A program made the position numbers and the translations under genes. This document shows positions 32,646-44,059 of a stretch of DNA of 64,000 nt, one piece after another. The DNA is from Ananas comosus (taxonomy: Eukaryota > Streptophyta > Magnoliopsida > Poales > Bromeliaceae), in assembly GCF_001540865.1 (NCBI RefSeq), contig NC_033630.1, forward strand, positions 8,588,083 to 8,652,082, written 5' to 3'. Numbering within the stretch: position 1 is the stretch's first letter; every line of letters starts with the position of its first letter. The notes beneath the pieces were generated by a model. That model was given only the letters and a program-made list of their open reading frames with translations. It did no database searches and was not told the origin of the DNA.

Positions 32646-33351
32646 TGTCCACGCCCCGGGGTCCCCTTTTTATTTAAACACAGCGGAAAAAGCCGTACTA
32701 AAATTTTTTTTAAAAGAATTTGACCCCCAGAGTATGCCAGATCCGCCACAAATAGCAGGGGGAATTCCCCTGTTCACAACGGACAGAGTCCTCCCCTGTA
32801 TTTGCACACGTCGCACAAGTACAAGCAGTACAAACAGGATACAACACATCTAAATCGAATATAGAAAAATTATTCATTCATACATTCTACATTCACCTTC
32901 ACATCACAGATTTGCAATGTTAATATTTAAACATTCAAAATCCACAGAAAATTCTTTTTGAAACTGTTTCCTATACAAAACCTTTGATGTTCTTTAAAAA
33001 CACTACCACGAGGGTAGAAAACCTTTCCATCTCCACAAAATTCACAATCCATTTATTACATTCATGAAAACCCATATTTTAAATGTAATAAAATATACTG
33101 AACCATATAACTATCTAAACTATAAATCAAACATAATAGTAAGCGGTAATAACCGAAAACCTGGGCGAAGCTCGTATCGACCGCTACGTAGTCTCGCGTC
33201 CAGTCTCAACCCTCACCGCTCGCGATAACCTCGAAAAAATATGGGGGAGGGTGAGAACTATGTAAAGCATGTCTCCCCTCCCAAGTGGGTACCCAGCCGG
33301 AAGAAGGCGAGGGAGTACTCACCAGATCAGGAAGAACTATACAACAACACC
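32646..33351 (-). mobile_element. LTR of a gypsy-type element, cut by the 25-N gap
   Basis: On the minus strand the LTR ends ...GGGGCGTGGACA at 32,646. It contains blocks ('ctggtgagtactccctcgcc', 'ctaccctcgtggtagtgttt') that match the mirrored LTR at about 43,640-43,920 only when that region is complemented. This pair bounds the polarity switch on the left. Confidence 0.75.
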
Positions 33352-33376
33352 NNNNNNNNNNNNNNNNNNNNNNNNN
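33352..33376. other. 25-N assembly gap; point where strand polarity switches
   Basis: All recognisable features left of the gap read in normal antiparallel polarity. All recognisable features from about 34.0 kb to 64.0 kb read only after complementing without reversal, or equivalently right to left without complementing. The last normal landmark is the LTR at 32,646-33,351 and the first mirrored one is near 34.0 kb, so the gap is the most economical position for the switch. Confidence 0.85.
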
Positions 33377-34989
33377 GTGTTGCAGCCCTGTTATTTGTGT
33401 TATACCTTAAGCGATAAGATGTTGTCTAACTCGGAAGTCAATAAAACTCAATATGTATTACCTCTAACGTTATATGAAAGAAGATAATCACCTGAAGTTT
33501 ACGAGGGTCGTACTTTCATTTGTACATCATTCCAAAAAAAAAAGAGAGGAGGTGACGTACTTTCATTTGTACATTCCAAAAAAAAAAAAAAGAAAAGACT
33601 CTTTCCTTTTATTTATATGTTCAATAATTGATTACCTATTCTGTTACTGTTTATAAATATAATACAGGAGGCCTTAGTTGTAATTACATACCGACATGAT
33701 AGTACTAGAACGTCGAAGACCTGGAGAGTAAATTTGTGAAGTGAAAGATTTATAGAGTATATTGTTTAGGTAGGGACTGGTCCCTTTTTTTTTTTTTACT
33801 TTTGTACATTAGTAAAAGATAATTTCTGAAAAAGAAGGACCGAAGTTTATGACCTTATTCCTAAGGTAAGTCGTCCTCTTTCAAGTCCCTGATGACATAA
33901 ACTCCTTTATTGGGTTGGTGATTTATCGATTTGTCCCGTCACGTCCCTGATAGGTATATAAAATATTGATATTGACGTTCCTTTTCTTATTTTATGGTAT
34001 TCTCTACGAATGAAACCACGACGGACGCTACGAGGTAAACTACACTTATTATGTTGTAGAAATTTTGTAAGTTGTTTCAGCTGTTCTTTTTTTCGTAAGT
34101 TGTTTTGTAAGTTTTCGTAAGTTGTTTCAGATGTTTTTTTTTTGTAAGTTGTTTTGTAAATTCTTCTCATCTTAGGTAAATTCTTTAAATTCTTTTCAAT
34201 GTTATATTTTGTAGGTATCATTTCAGAAGATCTAAGTCTACTTATATTCATATCTTTAATATGTAGATGTATTCTATTTCATATCTACAATGTGTAAGTG
34301 AGTTCTGATGTACGAAAGGTTAACATAAATTGTATTTACGGAAGTTCGGAGAAGTATTATCAGGTCGTAGTGAAACCAGTAAAGGGAGTTTTGACAGCGA
34401 TCTCAGAGGAAAGAGTCTACCACGGCACGTTAGATGGACATCTTATTATGTGAATAATCGTAATATATATGATCTAAAACATACTTTTTTTATTTATAAA
34501 AATAGAGTGGAGTACTGTTCAAGAAGATAATACAGGAAAAAAAGGTGTAACGAATGTTCAAGATCTAAAAAAGTGAAAGAAGAGTTGAACACCAAATTTG
34601 GAAACGCCGGAAGCAAAAGGAAACGTAACACTAACTCCTCCTAGCGATTATCGTGTTAGACAATGTTCGTTCAAATCAAGTGAACTAGCACTTTACCATT
34701 AAAGTACTTACAAGACGCATCTCAAGAACTAACTAGGAAGTAACCACGAAGGACTACGAACCAATTAATTACACTTAAGGTTTTATGGAAGAACTTAAAA
34801 AAACGTACGACGGAGTATACGATGTAGTGAGAAACTTGGGAGACTTTATTTTAAAACACAGTAGTATCACTCACTTCGTTTGGAAGCACGGGATGCTTTA
34901 CTCAGTAGTAGCGTATGATGGTAAAATCACGAACTACACGGAAAAAAACGTAGGAATCAGGTAGAAAAGTAGTGTATTATTCCTCCTTA

Positions 34990-35655
34990 TAACACATAGG
35001 GTCGTATCAAGTAGCGGGAGTTACGTACACTCGTATTTTATGGTATCTTCAGTTTTATAAATGTACATGTATTGTGAAAGGGAAGACGAAATTATTATCT
35101 TTGCTATATAAGTGAATAAGAGACCAAACCTAATCTTCCTAAATTTTTGAATGATTAAAATATATTACTTAGGAAGAGATTAAGTCAGTGACGTATTGGC
35201 CAACGCCGGAAATCAACACGAAATTTAAGACTTTTGTAACAAGAACACATATACAGTGCACGAAGAAAGAGTTAACCTAGTACACTGGTATTTCATTGTA
35301 GAGGTAGAAAACAGTATTTTAGGAGTTTTAGGAGAGAGAGTGTAACTGATCACCAGTAAAAGAGTTTGACTCATTGTTTGAATATATAACTACTTACGCT
35401 TAGATTGGTATAGAAGTTTTGTCGTAAGTATGAAAGCGATGCGACACTACATCTGTATAAACGTTTTTTTCATAGAGCTTTTATACGCCCATGGGTAACT
35501 ACCGCTTATAAGGTATCGTTAACTTCTATAAATAATAGTACGTCAACTATGAATAATTCGTACTGATGGGTGGTTCAAACTTTTAGTAGTTGACAGTTTG
35601 AAAGTAAATACGTCAGAAAATCAAGTAGAAGTTTGGGTTGAAAACTCGATATATC
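34990..35655. pseudogene. MULE/FAR1 transposase core and SWIM finger (mirrored text)
   Basis: In reversed reading (35,655 down to 34,990) a frame of roughly 200 codons is open. It includes DDFQTWWVVMLNKYQLHDN, then RHQWVPAYFSRYFFANMSTS and QRSESMNAVLKIW, the hallmark block of FAR1/FHY3-type MULE transposases. Near 35,000-35,080 a one-base shift leads into TCKYFDFYGILCSHALRAMN, an intact SWIM zinc finger (CxnCxH). The FAR1 N-terminal exon is separated from this part by a truncated LTR and a deletion, so the gene is not functional as written. Confidence 0.88.
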
Positions 35656-35659
35656 GTGA

Positions 35660-36525
35660 TTGTTTTACCTGGAAACGTTTAACGCTCCAAGCTCACAAAC
35701 CAATATAACGGTCGAACCGTTGTGAGCTACCTCCCACCATTTTACAAGGGGCTGGGCTTTTGAACGCTTTAGACCTTGAAGACGTGTTCAGGACTCTCAG
35801 AACTGAGAGCCCCTGGTTATGGACCTTCCTCTCTGGCCAGGTGTGTCACTCGTCACAACTCCGCCGTGCTGCGTTGGCTATTGACCGTCTGTTTTTGCCA
35901 ACGGGCTTGCGCAGAAGCGTTACTCTCTGGCCAGTGTGGGTTTCTCTTTGTCTAAGGGTTTGCTACCAAAATGCCCAAGCGTCGCTCTCTTGCCTGGGTC
36001 TACCCGTCTCTGGCCAGTGAGATCCGCTTTTGACGTGTCAAGCTCGTTTTCATTATAATGTAGTGGCTCTCCTGACCATACTGTAAGAACTATGAGATGT
36101 AGTTGGGTTTTCTGTAAAGTGAGGGAAGGGAGGAGTAAGGAGTGGTGGTATGTGTAAGGTCTCTTTCTTGTTCTTCTTGCTCTTCTTCTTCTTCGTGCTC
36201 TTCATTACTTCTCGTCGATCGATGTCGCTCGAAGGTCGTGTTGGGGAGAGATAGAAAGGGTTGACGGCGTTCTGAATTTCGAAATGCTCATCTTGAATTA
36301 TCACGTAGGTTGAGGTTGGGATCCCGTAAGATTTTTCCGGTAACTTGGACGGTTTCACACTCATAGTACAGCGTGAGTTGTATACTTAATTACAGGAACA
36401 CTAAGGACCCTCTACTTTGGGATCTTTAGCTCTTTTTCTCGAATACTTCCCGATCGTTAGTTGATCCCTAACACCTGGGTTTAACATTTTCAAGTCTTGG
36501 CAGGTTCCCGAACCTAACCTTGCTC
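35660..36525. mobile_element. Truncated gypsy LTR inside MULE copy 2 (mirrored text)
   Basis: In complement reading it begins with TGGACCTTTGCAAATTGCGA, identical to the start of the gypsy-1 LTRs at 44,060 and 51,631. It then shows GAGACCGGTC repeats (35,820-36,000) and a GAAGAA purine tract (36,160-36,200). It stops after about 870 bases. The MULE sequence between the catalytic core and the FAR1 exon is missing, so a deletion accompanied the truncation. Confidence 0.75.
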
Positions 36526-36529
36526 AGAT

Positions 36530-37085
36530 TGAGAGTATACCTCGGAATGTTCTGGAAAGATGAGAATTCCATTGAAAAGGAAAAAATGATGCCATAATAC
36601 TAAAACGATTTAAGAGTATTAGAGGAAAAAGTACTCAACATTCGTATGTTAATATCACTTGAAGAAAGCTTGTCCTCATGCGACCTGGCTCCAGTGGTTC
36701 TAACAGTATGATGAAACGAGACATTTTCCATCTTGAAGGCAGTACGATTTATGATAGAACTTCCGTATCAAAACATTTTTAAAAATCGGAGAAGATTTGA
36801 TGATTTGTGTACAGGTTCTATACCGAGTGTTATTAATAGGAGTCAGGGTATGTGAACCTGTCGGTCCATCTTAAAAGAAGGTTACGAAAGTTCAAAGACA
36901 CTTTGATATTACTCCCTATAGTAGTTACGTCATCGTGGCTTGATAATCCATTTCTTCGGTTCCTTCTTCACGCCTTGGTTACTGTACTCGTTGGACGTGT
37001 TTTACTATATGTTGTATTGTCTACTTTCGTACTATTCAACGAAGAATTTCTCGTATTTTATTGTTTTCTTTGGAATTATGTAATT
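36530..37085. pseudogene. FAR1-exon equivalent of MULE copy 2 (mirrored text)
   Basis: In reversed reading the text follows copy 1's FAR1 exon ('ttatgctct', 'cttctttacctaat', 'gagccatat(c)ttgga', 'tttagtagtttagaagaggc') but with frameshifts. Parts of it instead resemble copy 1's GRF segment ('ttatgttgtatatcattttgtgcagg', 'ggaagaaaattcta', 'ggctgtcca'). It thus looks like a mixture of the two subterminal regions. Confidence 0.65.
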
Positions 37086-38039
37086 CATTTCTTTAATCTT
37101 TTATAACTGTTACTTTGATGCTTTTTTAGAACTTAGAGAAAAAGATAGTTTTTTTAAGAACGAACTTTTGATATTTATGGATATTTCATTAAATCAAAGA
37201 GTAATTCGTTTGATAAGAATTTGATGATCCGAGGGACTTTAAGTATAAAAAAATAACTATGGGGGAGTGAAAACCAAGGAGACTAAACTTATTAAAATGA
37301 GTTAAATAACTGAAATTGATTAATTTAAATTGAGTTGTTTCTTATTCTTGGGTCAATTTTATATATATATATATATATTCAAATGCCCATAACTAATCTT
37401 CGATAAAGTTATATGCGATATCAACTTCTCAGAGTCTCATATAAAATTAACTTTTATTTTTTTTTAAGTCAAACTTTTTAATGGACGAGTTTAGCTGAGG
37501 TTTTGAGCTCTCTTATCGCTTCCTAGGCTCGGGATCCACTTTCTAACTGCCCATCATGCCGTTGTTTGAGTGCTGCTGTCTGGTTCTGCTGATTGGTTGT
37601 TTGAGAAAATCAGCGGCTTCCGTGTTGATTTGCAGCAGCTGCGCCCATATTCCTCTTTCCGCCGGCTCCCTATACCTCTTTCTCTTGAGTGTCCTTTACC
37701 CTCCCATACTCCGTCTAGGCTCGGGAGCCAGGGCGGCAGATGCTTCGTCTAAACTCTTTCCCGGTTGGTTCCACCCACTTCTCCTTCCTCTTTTTCAATC
37801 CACTCCCTACACCTCTTTCTCTTGAGTGTCCCTTCCCAACTTTACCCTGGTTTTTTTTTCTTTTTCTTTTTTTCCCACTCAGACAGTGTCTGCCTCACAG
37901 GTAAAGTGAGTCAAAGCGAGGCACATCCTATCGGAGGCACTTTAGGGTGGAAAAGAGAGAGTGTTTAGAGTTTTTGTAGATTCCCGATATTTTAATATTC
38001 GTGTTGTTGACCCTACGAAGATTTTCGTGGGGTCAACGT

Positions 38040-38042
<3 letters not shown>

Positions 38043-38124
<82 letters not shown>
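38043..38124. repeat. (TA)20 then (CA)21 compound microsatellite
   Basis: A perfect TA run (38,043-38,082) is followed by a CA run (38,083-38,124). It abuts the end of MULE copy 2, in line with the insertion of this transposon family next to TA microsatellites. Confidence 0.95.
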
Positions 38125-38127
<3 letters not shown>

Positions 38128-39246
38128 CAATAATACCACTCTTCTAACCAAGGCAGCGTTTAACCGCTGGTTTAGCCTGTTTTGCTTACATGATCAACAC
38201 GACTTGCGCGACCGCACTAGGCTAGTCTTTAGACTGCCTGCCTATAGGTCTTTAGTACTTAACAGACGACTCCCCAGCTTTAACCATTTTGCTTTTTTAA
38301 CACTTTTTGGATTATAAAATACGCGGCAAAACGTACTAAAGTTAACAACTCCCCGAACATACGTTTAATGTGCATGACCGTCCCTGGATCGACTTTTATT
38401 ACCTGAGACCTCCCGAAAAAACGTTAATATGTGGGAACATATTTTCATCACAATCCCAAAGAGTGTACCTTGGGATTGGGATTAGGTGGGATCGATCGGG
38501 ATCAGGTGGGATCGGCAGAAGTCGGACAGAGACGGGAACGGCACGCGCGTGGGGACGACGGCCGTTCACGAGACCGGCAGCCTTTTAAGCACGAGCCGGA
38601 GAAGAGATGAAAGGTGAGGTGGATCGGCGGTGTAGGAAGCCGGTAACACGAACCCTCCGATGGTAGGTTAAGCCCAGAGGTGGGAGACCGGCTCTGGAAA
38701 GAAACCACGACAAGGGTCGCCGGGGGCGGCAGGGGCACGTGGCGGCCGCAGTGGACTTGAGAGACGACGGAGGGCGCCGATCGAGACCGGCTCAGACACT
38801 GTCCAGCACCAGCGCTCGACAACACCGTAGATCCGTCCAGCGCGGCGGGAAGGTGTCAGAGGCCGCTAAGGGGCGAGTGGTAGCGGCAGCAGGAGCTTCG
38901 GCGGCCGGCGACGAACACGAGGGACGCCGGCGGGTCTGAAACAAGCCCGGTTCCGCCTCGGTGGAACCAGAGGCGTTGGGCGGCGGTGGGTTGCAGCCCT
39001 CGTGGCGGGAGGGAGCCGGAGGCCGCTGCACGACAGCAGTGGGGCCACGAGGAGGCCGGTGGCGAACCGGTGACGACGGAGGGACTTGGCTCGGCTCCGA
39101 CACGCCCGAGCTAGAAGAAGCGGCGCGGTAGCCGGCGGAGGACAACAGCCGGTCGTGCAAGGGGCCGGGGGTAACTGGCCGTCGTGGGTAGAGGCCGACC
39201 GGGCGGGTGGCAGGCCGACGGCGGCCGGTGGGAGCTCGAGGCTATT
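38125..39246. mobile_element. Long LTR, 5' portion with TATA box (mirrored text)
   Basis: In complement reading a TATAAAAG box lies at 38,439-38,446, followed by a 'gttagggtttctcacatgg' leader and a very GC-rich block (38,500-39,230). This is the layout of the U3-R-U5 region of a long plant LTR. It continues after the nested solo LTR at 41,787 and belongs to the same family as the LTR at 32,646. GC-rich short frames on the printed strand are not genes. The left edge is not defined. Confidence 0.55.
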
Positions 39247-41786
39247 ACATTGTATAACTTTGGAGCTTCCTTTAATAGCTTGAAATCGATTTAACTGATT
39301 TCACGCGCTTTCTTAATCAACCTGTTCAAGGTTAATTATAAGGTTGATACAACCTTCCCAATACTTACTGAATTGTCCACAATCTTTCCAAAATCGTAGC
39401 TTGCCGTGCTTTGTCTTAGCTTTTGCCGCGTTTTGACGTAAGACCTCGTTTCACATGGCGATGTTGGTAGCTCAACAGTGGCCATGTCGTAACGTCCGGC
39501 TCTCCCTCTTCGAGAGCCCAAACTTTTTAAAACGGACACAATGGCCACTGTGGGGACCACACATGGCCATGTGAAACCTTTTTGGACACTCTTAACGAGA
39601 GCCCAAACGGAGACGCATTAGCACAATGGCCACTGTCGTAGGGCACATGGCCATGTGAAACCAGACCGTCGTGGAAACTCCAGACGACGTTAATATTCTT
39701 AAATCCCCCAGATCAACGATAACAACGTTATACAATATTAGTTTTGTGAGGGAGAGGAAGAGAGGGTGTCGTGTGAGAGGAGAGAGAGAGTAAAGGGAGA
39801 AAGAGAGAGAGAGTAAAGGGAGAAAGAGAGAGATCTTTAGAACGGGATCCCGAACCTCTTCCACCTCTCCTTCTGAAACTTCTCCTAAAACCTCCGAAAC
39901 CACCAAGATCCCGAGAGGTTGTTCTTCCTAGAACCTTCCTCGAACCCGGTTCCACTCAACAATACCTTTCATCCAGATCCCAAAACCCAAAAATGGAATC
40001 TTGAACCTCAAAACTAGGAGATCGTTCCGATCCTAGTAACATCTCCGGTACTTGTGTACTTTAGGTACACAAAGAGTTCTTGAGAGTACCACTTGAGGAA
40101 GCCTAGTACAAACTACGGGATCCCTACAAACCTTACCGAATCATTAACATAATCTTACGAAAGAGTTACTAAGATTCCATCATAAACGAGTCTCAACTCT
40201 AGCTAGATCCTCTTTAAGGTAATACCGTAACAATCCCGTACCTAAAACTCCAAAAACGGAGGCTAACAAAGGCTCCATTTAACTAGAGAACCTTTAGATT
40301 AATCCCCATAAGAGCTGCGCACCCTGTTGAGGCAAATTGCAATGCTTTTCAGTTCTATACTCTAGAACATATATCCCGGATTAAACCGAAATAAAAACCT
40401 AAATCCAGCGCCCTACCCGCAGGATTTTAGTGTTCTCAACTTGATGTTGGGATGATGATATAAGTTCCACCCCCCACGGAAGGCCTTAGTAGCCTAAGGG
40501 AAGATACAGATACAATGGTAAATAACTCGTATATACACTTATCGCAGTAAGTACGTACTATCCCATCTACAATACTCTTATTACCAACTTGAAGTTATAA
40601 TACGAAGATTACATCTACCTGTATCACTAACTATTCTTGGTATGTTCTATACTTACAACCTTGGGATAGGAACACACTTAGTCTCTGTACCTGATTCTTT
40701 TATCATTTGTTTCCACTGTAGCTGTAATCACTGCTCTAACCGTAACACTTTTCTTATCAATTTGTTCCAAATTGGTTAACACTGTAATCCCGTTCTCATC
40801 GGATTTCTCACTGTATATACTATTTCATCTTTGAATAGTAACTGTAACGCCGTAGCACCTAACATTGGTTCCAATGCTCTCACCGATACGCAGGAGTTTT
40901 AACTCCTAACTTAATATGAGTGTAATCGATCCGAACTCCCTCCATTGAGAGGGAGTTCGCCACATGAGGTCTCACATCTGTGGTGCCCCTCTCATGAGGC
41001 AACTGCTTGGGAGCCCACCAACTCGGATTTCGGAGGGGGCCATCTGCCCTTAACACTACCACTCAAAACCCCAATTGTTTACAATTGGCCAAGTTAATCC
41101 ATACTCGGTTCCATTTGTACCTTTTCGTACGCACGTATAGTAGGATATATACTAATAGACAATAACTGGTCAAAAGAACGTCCGTATCATAATCGTAATC
41201 ATAACCAATGAAAAAGTAAAGAAACTTTATGAATACGGACTTCTCTGGATCACCCATTCAGCCGCTCCAGCCAACGGCTTGGGTGACCCTTGAAGCAACA
41301 TCAAGAGTGTGGTGATTGGGATGTCCAGGCTCGCGCTCGCCCCGCCGCTTCCTGGCTCCGTTCTCATAACGCGGTATCGATCACCGGTGGCCCTGAATAT
41401 GTAAAAATCAGTAAGGAAAACATGTACATAGTTGAAAAGAAACAACTAAATCTCTTTACATTTCAACATTTGTTAGTACACAAAACCACCTTTCTAATTC
41501 AACATATTCTTAATACCAACTTACCTTTTTCTACATTATCAAAATCAAGTGAACATAAACCAAATTTAGATTAGTTTATAGAACATACCAACATACAAAT
41601 CAAATCTCGAAAGCGAAGGCAATAACGAACGGGAATACGTTCGGAACATATTAACGTTTTGGAGAAACAACAAACAAATTAATACGTACAACAAACTCGG
41701 AACCCGCCTGTCGCCTCTACAACAGGTAAGCCGCAAATAACTGCACTGGGCTTGAGCTGGTTTAACCGCCCCTAACCCCGCACTGT
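39247..41786. mobile_element. Solo LTR, 2,540 bp (mirrored text)
   Basis: In complement reading it starts TGTAACATATTG and ends GGGGCGTGACA, with the perfect 5-bp target duplication GATAA (printed as CTATT) at 39,242-39,246 and 41,787-41,791. The 5' part ('actttagctaaattgact', 'gtaccggtacac') is homologous to the solo LTR at 8,127 in normal polarity. The TG...CA ends appear as AC...GT in the printed text. Confidence 0.9.
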
Positions 41787-44059
41787 CTATTCGAGACCAT
41801 TCGAAAATGGTCAAGGATGTGTAATAAAACCCCAAGGCCAGTAACAAGGCCGCTGGGCCTCCGTGGGGCTATGGGGGCTTTCACTCGTACTACTAGAGAT
41901 TAGGCACGGCTTGTAGCACGTGTGGAAGAAAACCTAGTTGTTTCGGGGTCACACGCATAATTTGCGCCAAATCTGTGACACGCGTGATAAAACGACTTCA
42001 AGCGCAGCGAGCTCGCGAACGGTGTCACCGACCGGCACGAGGCTTCACACTCGTGCCGGAGGCCGTGTGGCTCTGGACAGTCGCCCACAGAGCCGAATCG
42101 ATCTTATGAGAGCCAAACGTGACAGCCCGGCTTTTTGGGGTTTTTAGTATACTTTATTACACTAAAATACAACAGCGCCCCCAAAGATACGTTAACATGT
42201 GAAACATCAGTGACAACCGTCACACACGCCCATCAGCCACTGGAAACCTGACTAACAGGTTACGGGGTCCGGGAACGCCTCTAGTTTTTAACTAAAAGCC
42301 ACACAAACAGCCGTTTTAGGCGGCTGCTTTATGCAAAAAACAAGCCTTAAGAAGGCTACCACGGAGTGTTATTAAACACAGCAGCGACTCGGAACAACCG
42401 ACCAGTGGGCACAGTAAAGCTCCCAAGTTTTTACTGCCCACTCGCTACAACCCAAGGCCACAGCTTAACCTGTGAAAGCCCTTGTGCCTCGCCTTGCTAA
42501 TAGGCTGCTATTAGCAAAGTTACACTCTATCACATAAAACGACGGTTCAGTGTGCTTATATACACAAATCACCGTCGCCCACTGAGCATCGTGCTCAGTC
42601 ACTCAAGGCCCTGTTAAATACCCAGGGCCGCCTCAGGGCTACGCTAAAAGCCCTGAAGGCCGCACAAGCCGTTAGCCAAAACCCTTTGGCTAAGGGTATC
42701 CCAATAGCCACCCCAAACACTCAATCACTGAGCACAACACCCAACCTACGATTGGGCTACCTGGGAAGCATCCAGGCCAACAATGAAGGAGGTGTCAACC
42801 TTCCGGTTATGGTATAAACATGTCCACCCATGAAGCTAGACTTCAGTCATATCACCACGTGCGAACCACTATAGAAGAATGGGAACAAGAGGACAATAAT
42901 GAGATGTACGTATATAATATATAACTCGGATCGTGGATATGGTATAAAGGAACAACGAGATGAATCGACAAAACGTATAGGACATAGTACAAATCTCATC
43001 TTGCTAAAGTACTAATAAACACTATAGACACTGGACAAACCAGCTAAGAGCATAGAGCATAAACACTGGATAAACCAGCCGAATAACGTAACAATGGCAC
43101 TGGACGAACCAGCCAACCTGATAAACTGCTGGATATGCCAGCCACACGGGACTCCCCGTCCTAATAGCCGATCAACGGCTGCCAACCGATAACTCATAAG
43201 TCGTAGCTAGCGGTGACGAGCATGCGTAAAGTGCTTGTGGTCGCCAGACTAGCTGGTATTCTCCCACAAGAAAAAGCCTTTTCACCAAACCTCACGGTTG
43301 GGCACTCGGGCCCACGAAATACGCTCTCAATATACGAAAGTCTGGCCCCACGAAATACGCTCCCAGTATATGGAAAGTCTGGACCCACGAAATAGGCTCC
43401 CAGTACATGTCCAACTCGATAACACCGTGTCCGGACTCCACAACGCCTGGTTATACCGATACAGTCTAACCCATAAACCTGAACAGCAGGTCAACTACGT
43501 ATGTATATCATCGCCATCAACACGTAAAGATGTAGGACAAGTAAATAATAGCAACAATGACATAATGTGAATGGGTATGGAGACAAATAAGAGGAACTGA
43601 CCACTCATGGGGAGCGGGAGCAGCCGAACGCCATGGGTGACCCTCCCCTCTGTACAAATGTATAAGAGTGAGGGGTGGGGGTAGCGCCCAGGATCACCCT
43701 GCCAAGCACTCCTCGCGTCAATCTCTAGCTATCTCGGTGGCAGGGCGGTAAAACCAAATTGAGGAATTGAGACAAAGGAAGTTATTAATTGAATCTGGCG
43801 TTTATACCAAGTTATAAAATAATATAAACTTATAAACCCTAAAGCACTTACATTATTTCCTAAACACTAAGAACATTTAACTTTTACCAAAAGGTGGGGA
43901 GCACCATCGCACAAAATTTTTCTTTTTTCAAAGGCACACCCTTTGCCGAACATTTTCCGAAAAGAACCAAAAGTACTGAATCATAAAGTTTTACTCAAAA
44001 GCCCATCTTTTATAAAATTTGATTATCAATACCTAAAGACCTATTTGAGACTTACACTT
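41787..44059. mobile_element. Long LTR, continuation (mirrored text)
   Basis: In complement reading this continues the LTR interrupted at 39,246. Blocks at 43,590-43,660 ('ctggtgagtacccctcgcc', 'cccactgggaggggagacatg') and 43,860-43,910 ('acccctcgtggtagcgtg') match the normal-polarity LTR at 32,646-33,351. Minor tandem repeats lie at 42,990-43,130 ('gacctgtttggtcg'-like, about 55 bp) and 43,300-43,400 ('gggtgctttatgcgagg', about 45 bp). Gypsy element 1 interrupts it at 44,060. Confidence 0.65.

Larger units (their letters stand above)
33377..38042. mobile_element. FAR1-domain MULE transposon, copy 2 (mirrored text)
   Basis: In complement reading this matches the reverse complement of copy 1 (30.4 kb back to 22.59 kb). 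Landmarks: 'cattcactcaagactacatg' (34,250), 'gacaagttcttctatta' (34,450), the terminal block 'ttcaatatacgctatagttga' (37,410-37,440), 'aatcgactccaaaac' (37,490-37,505), and the outer end 'atgcttctaaaagcacccca' (38,010-38,030) next to a (TA)n tract. The gene runs in reversed reading, from 37.1 kb down to 34.9 kb. A truncated LTR sits inside. The transposase core is better preserved here than in copy 1. Confidence 0.88.

Noticed and set aside
38500..39250. GC-rich block with overlapping open frames on both strands
   Set aside because: It lies in mirrored text. In complement reading it follows a TATAAAAG box and a typical LTR leader, and it is interrupted by a solo LTR, so it is LTR sequence and not a gene.
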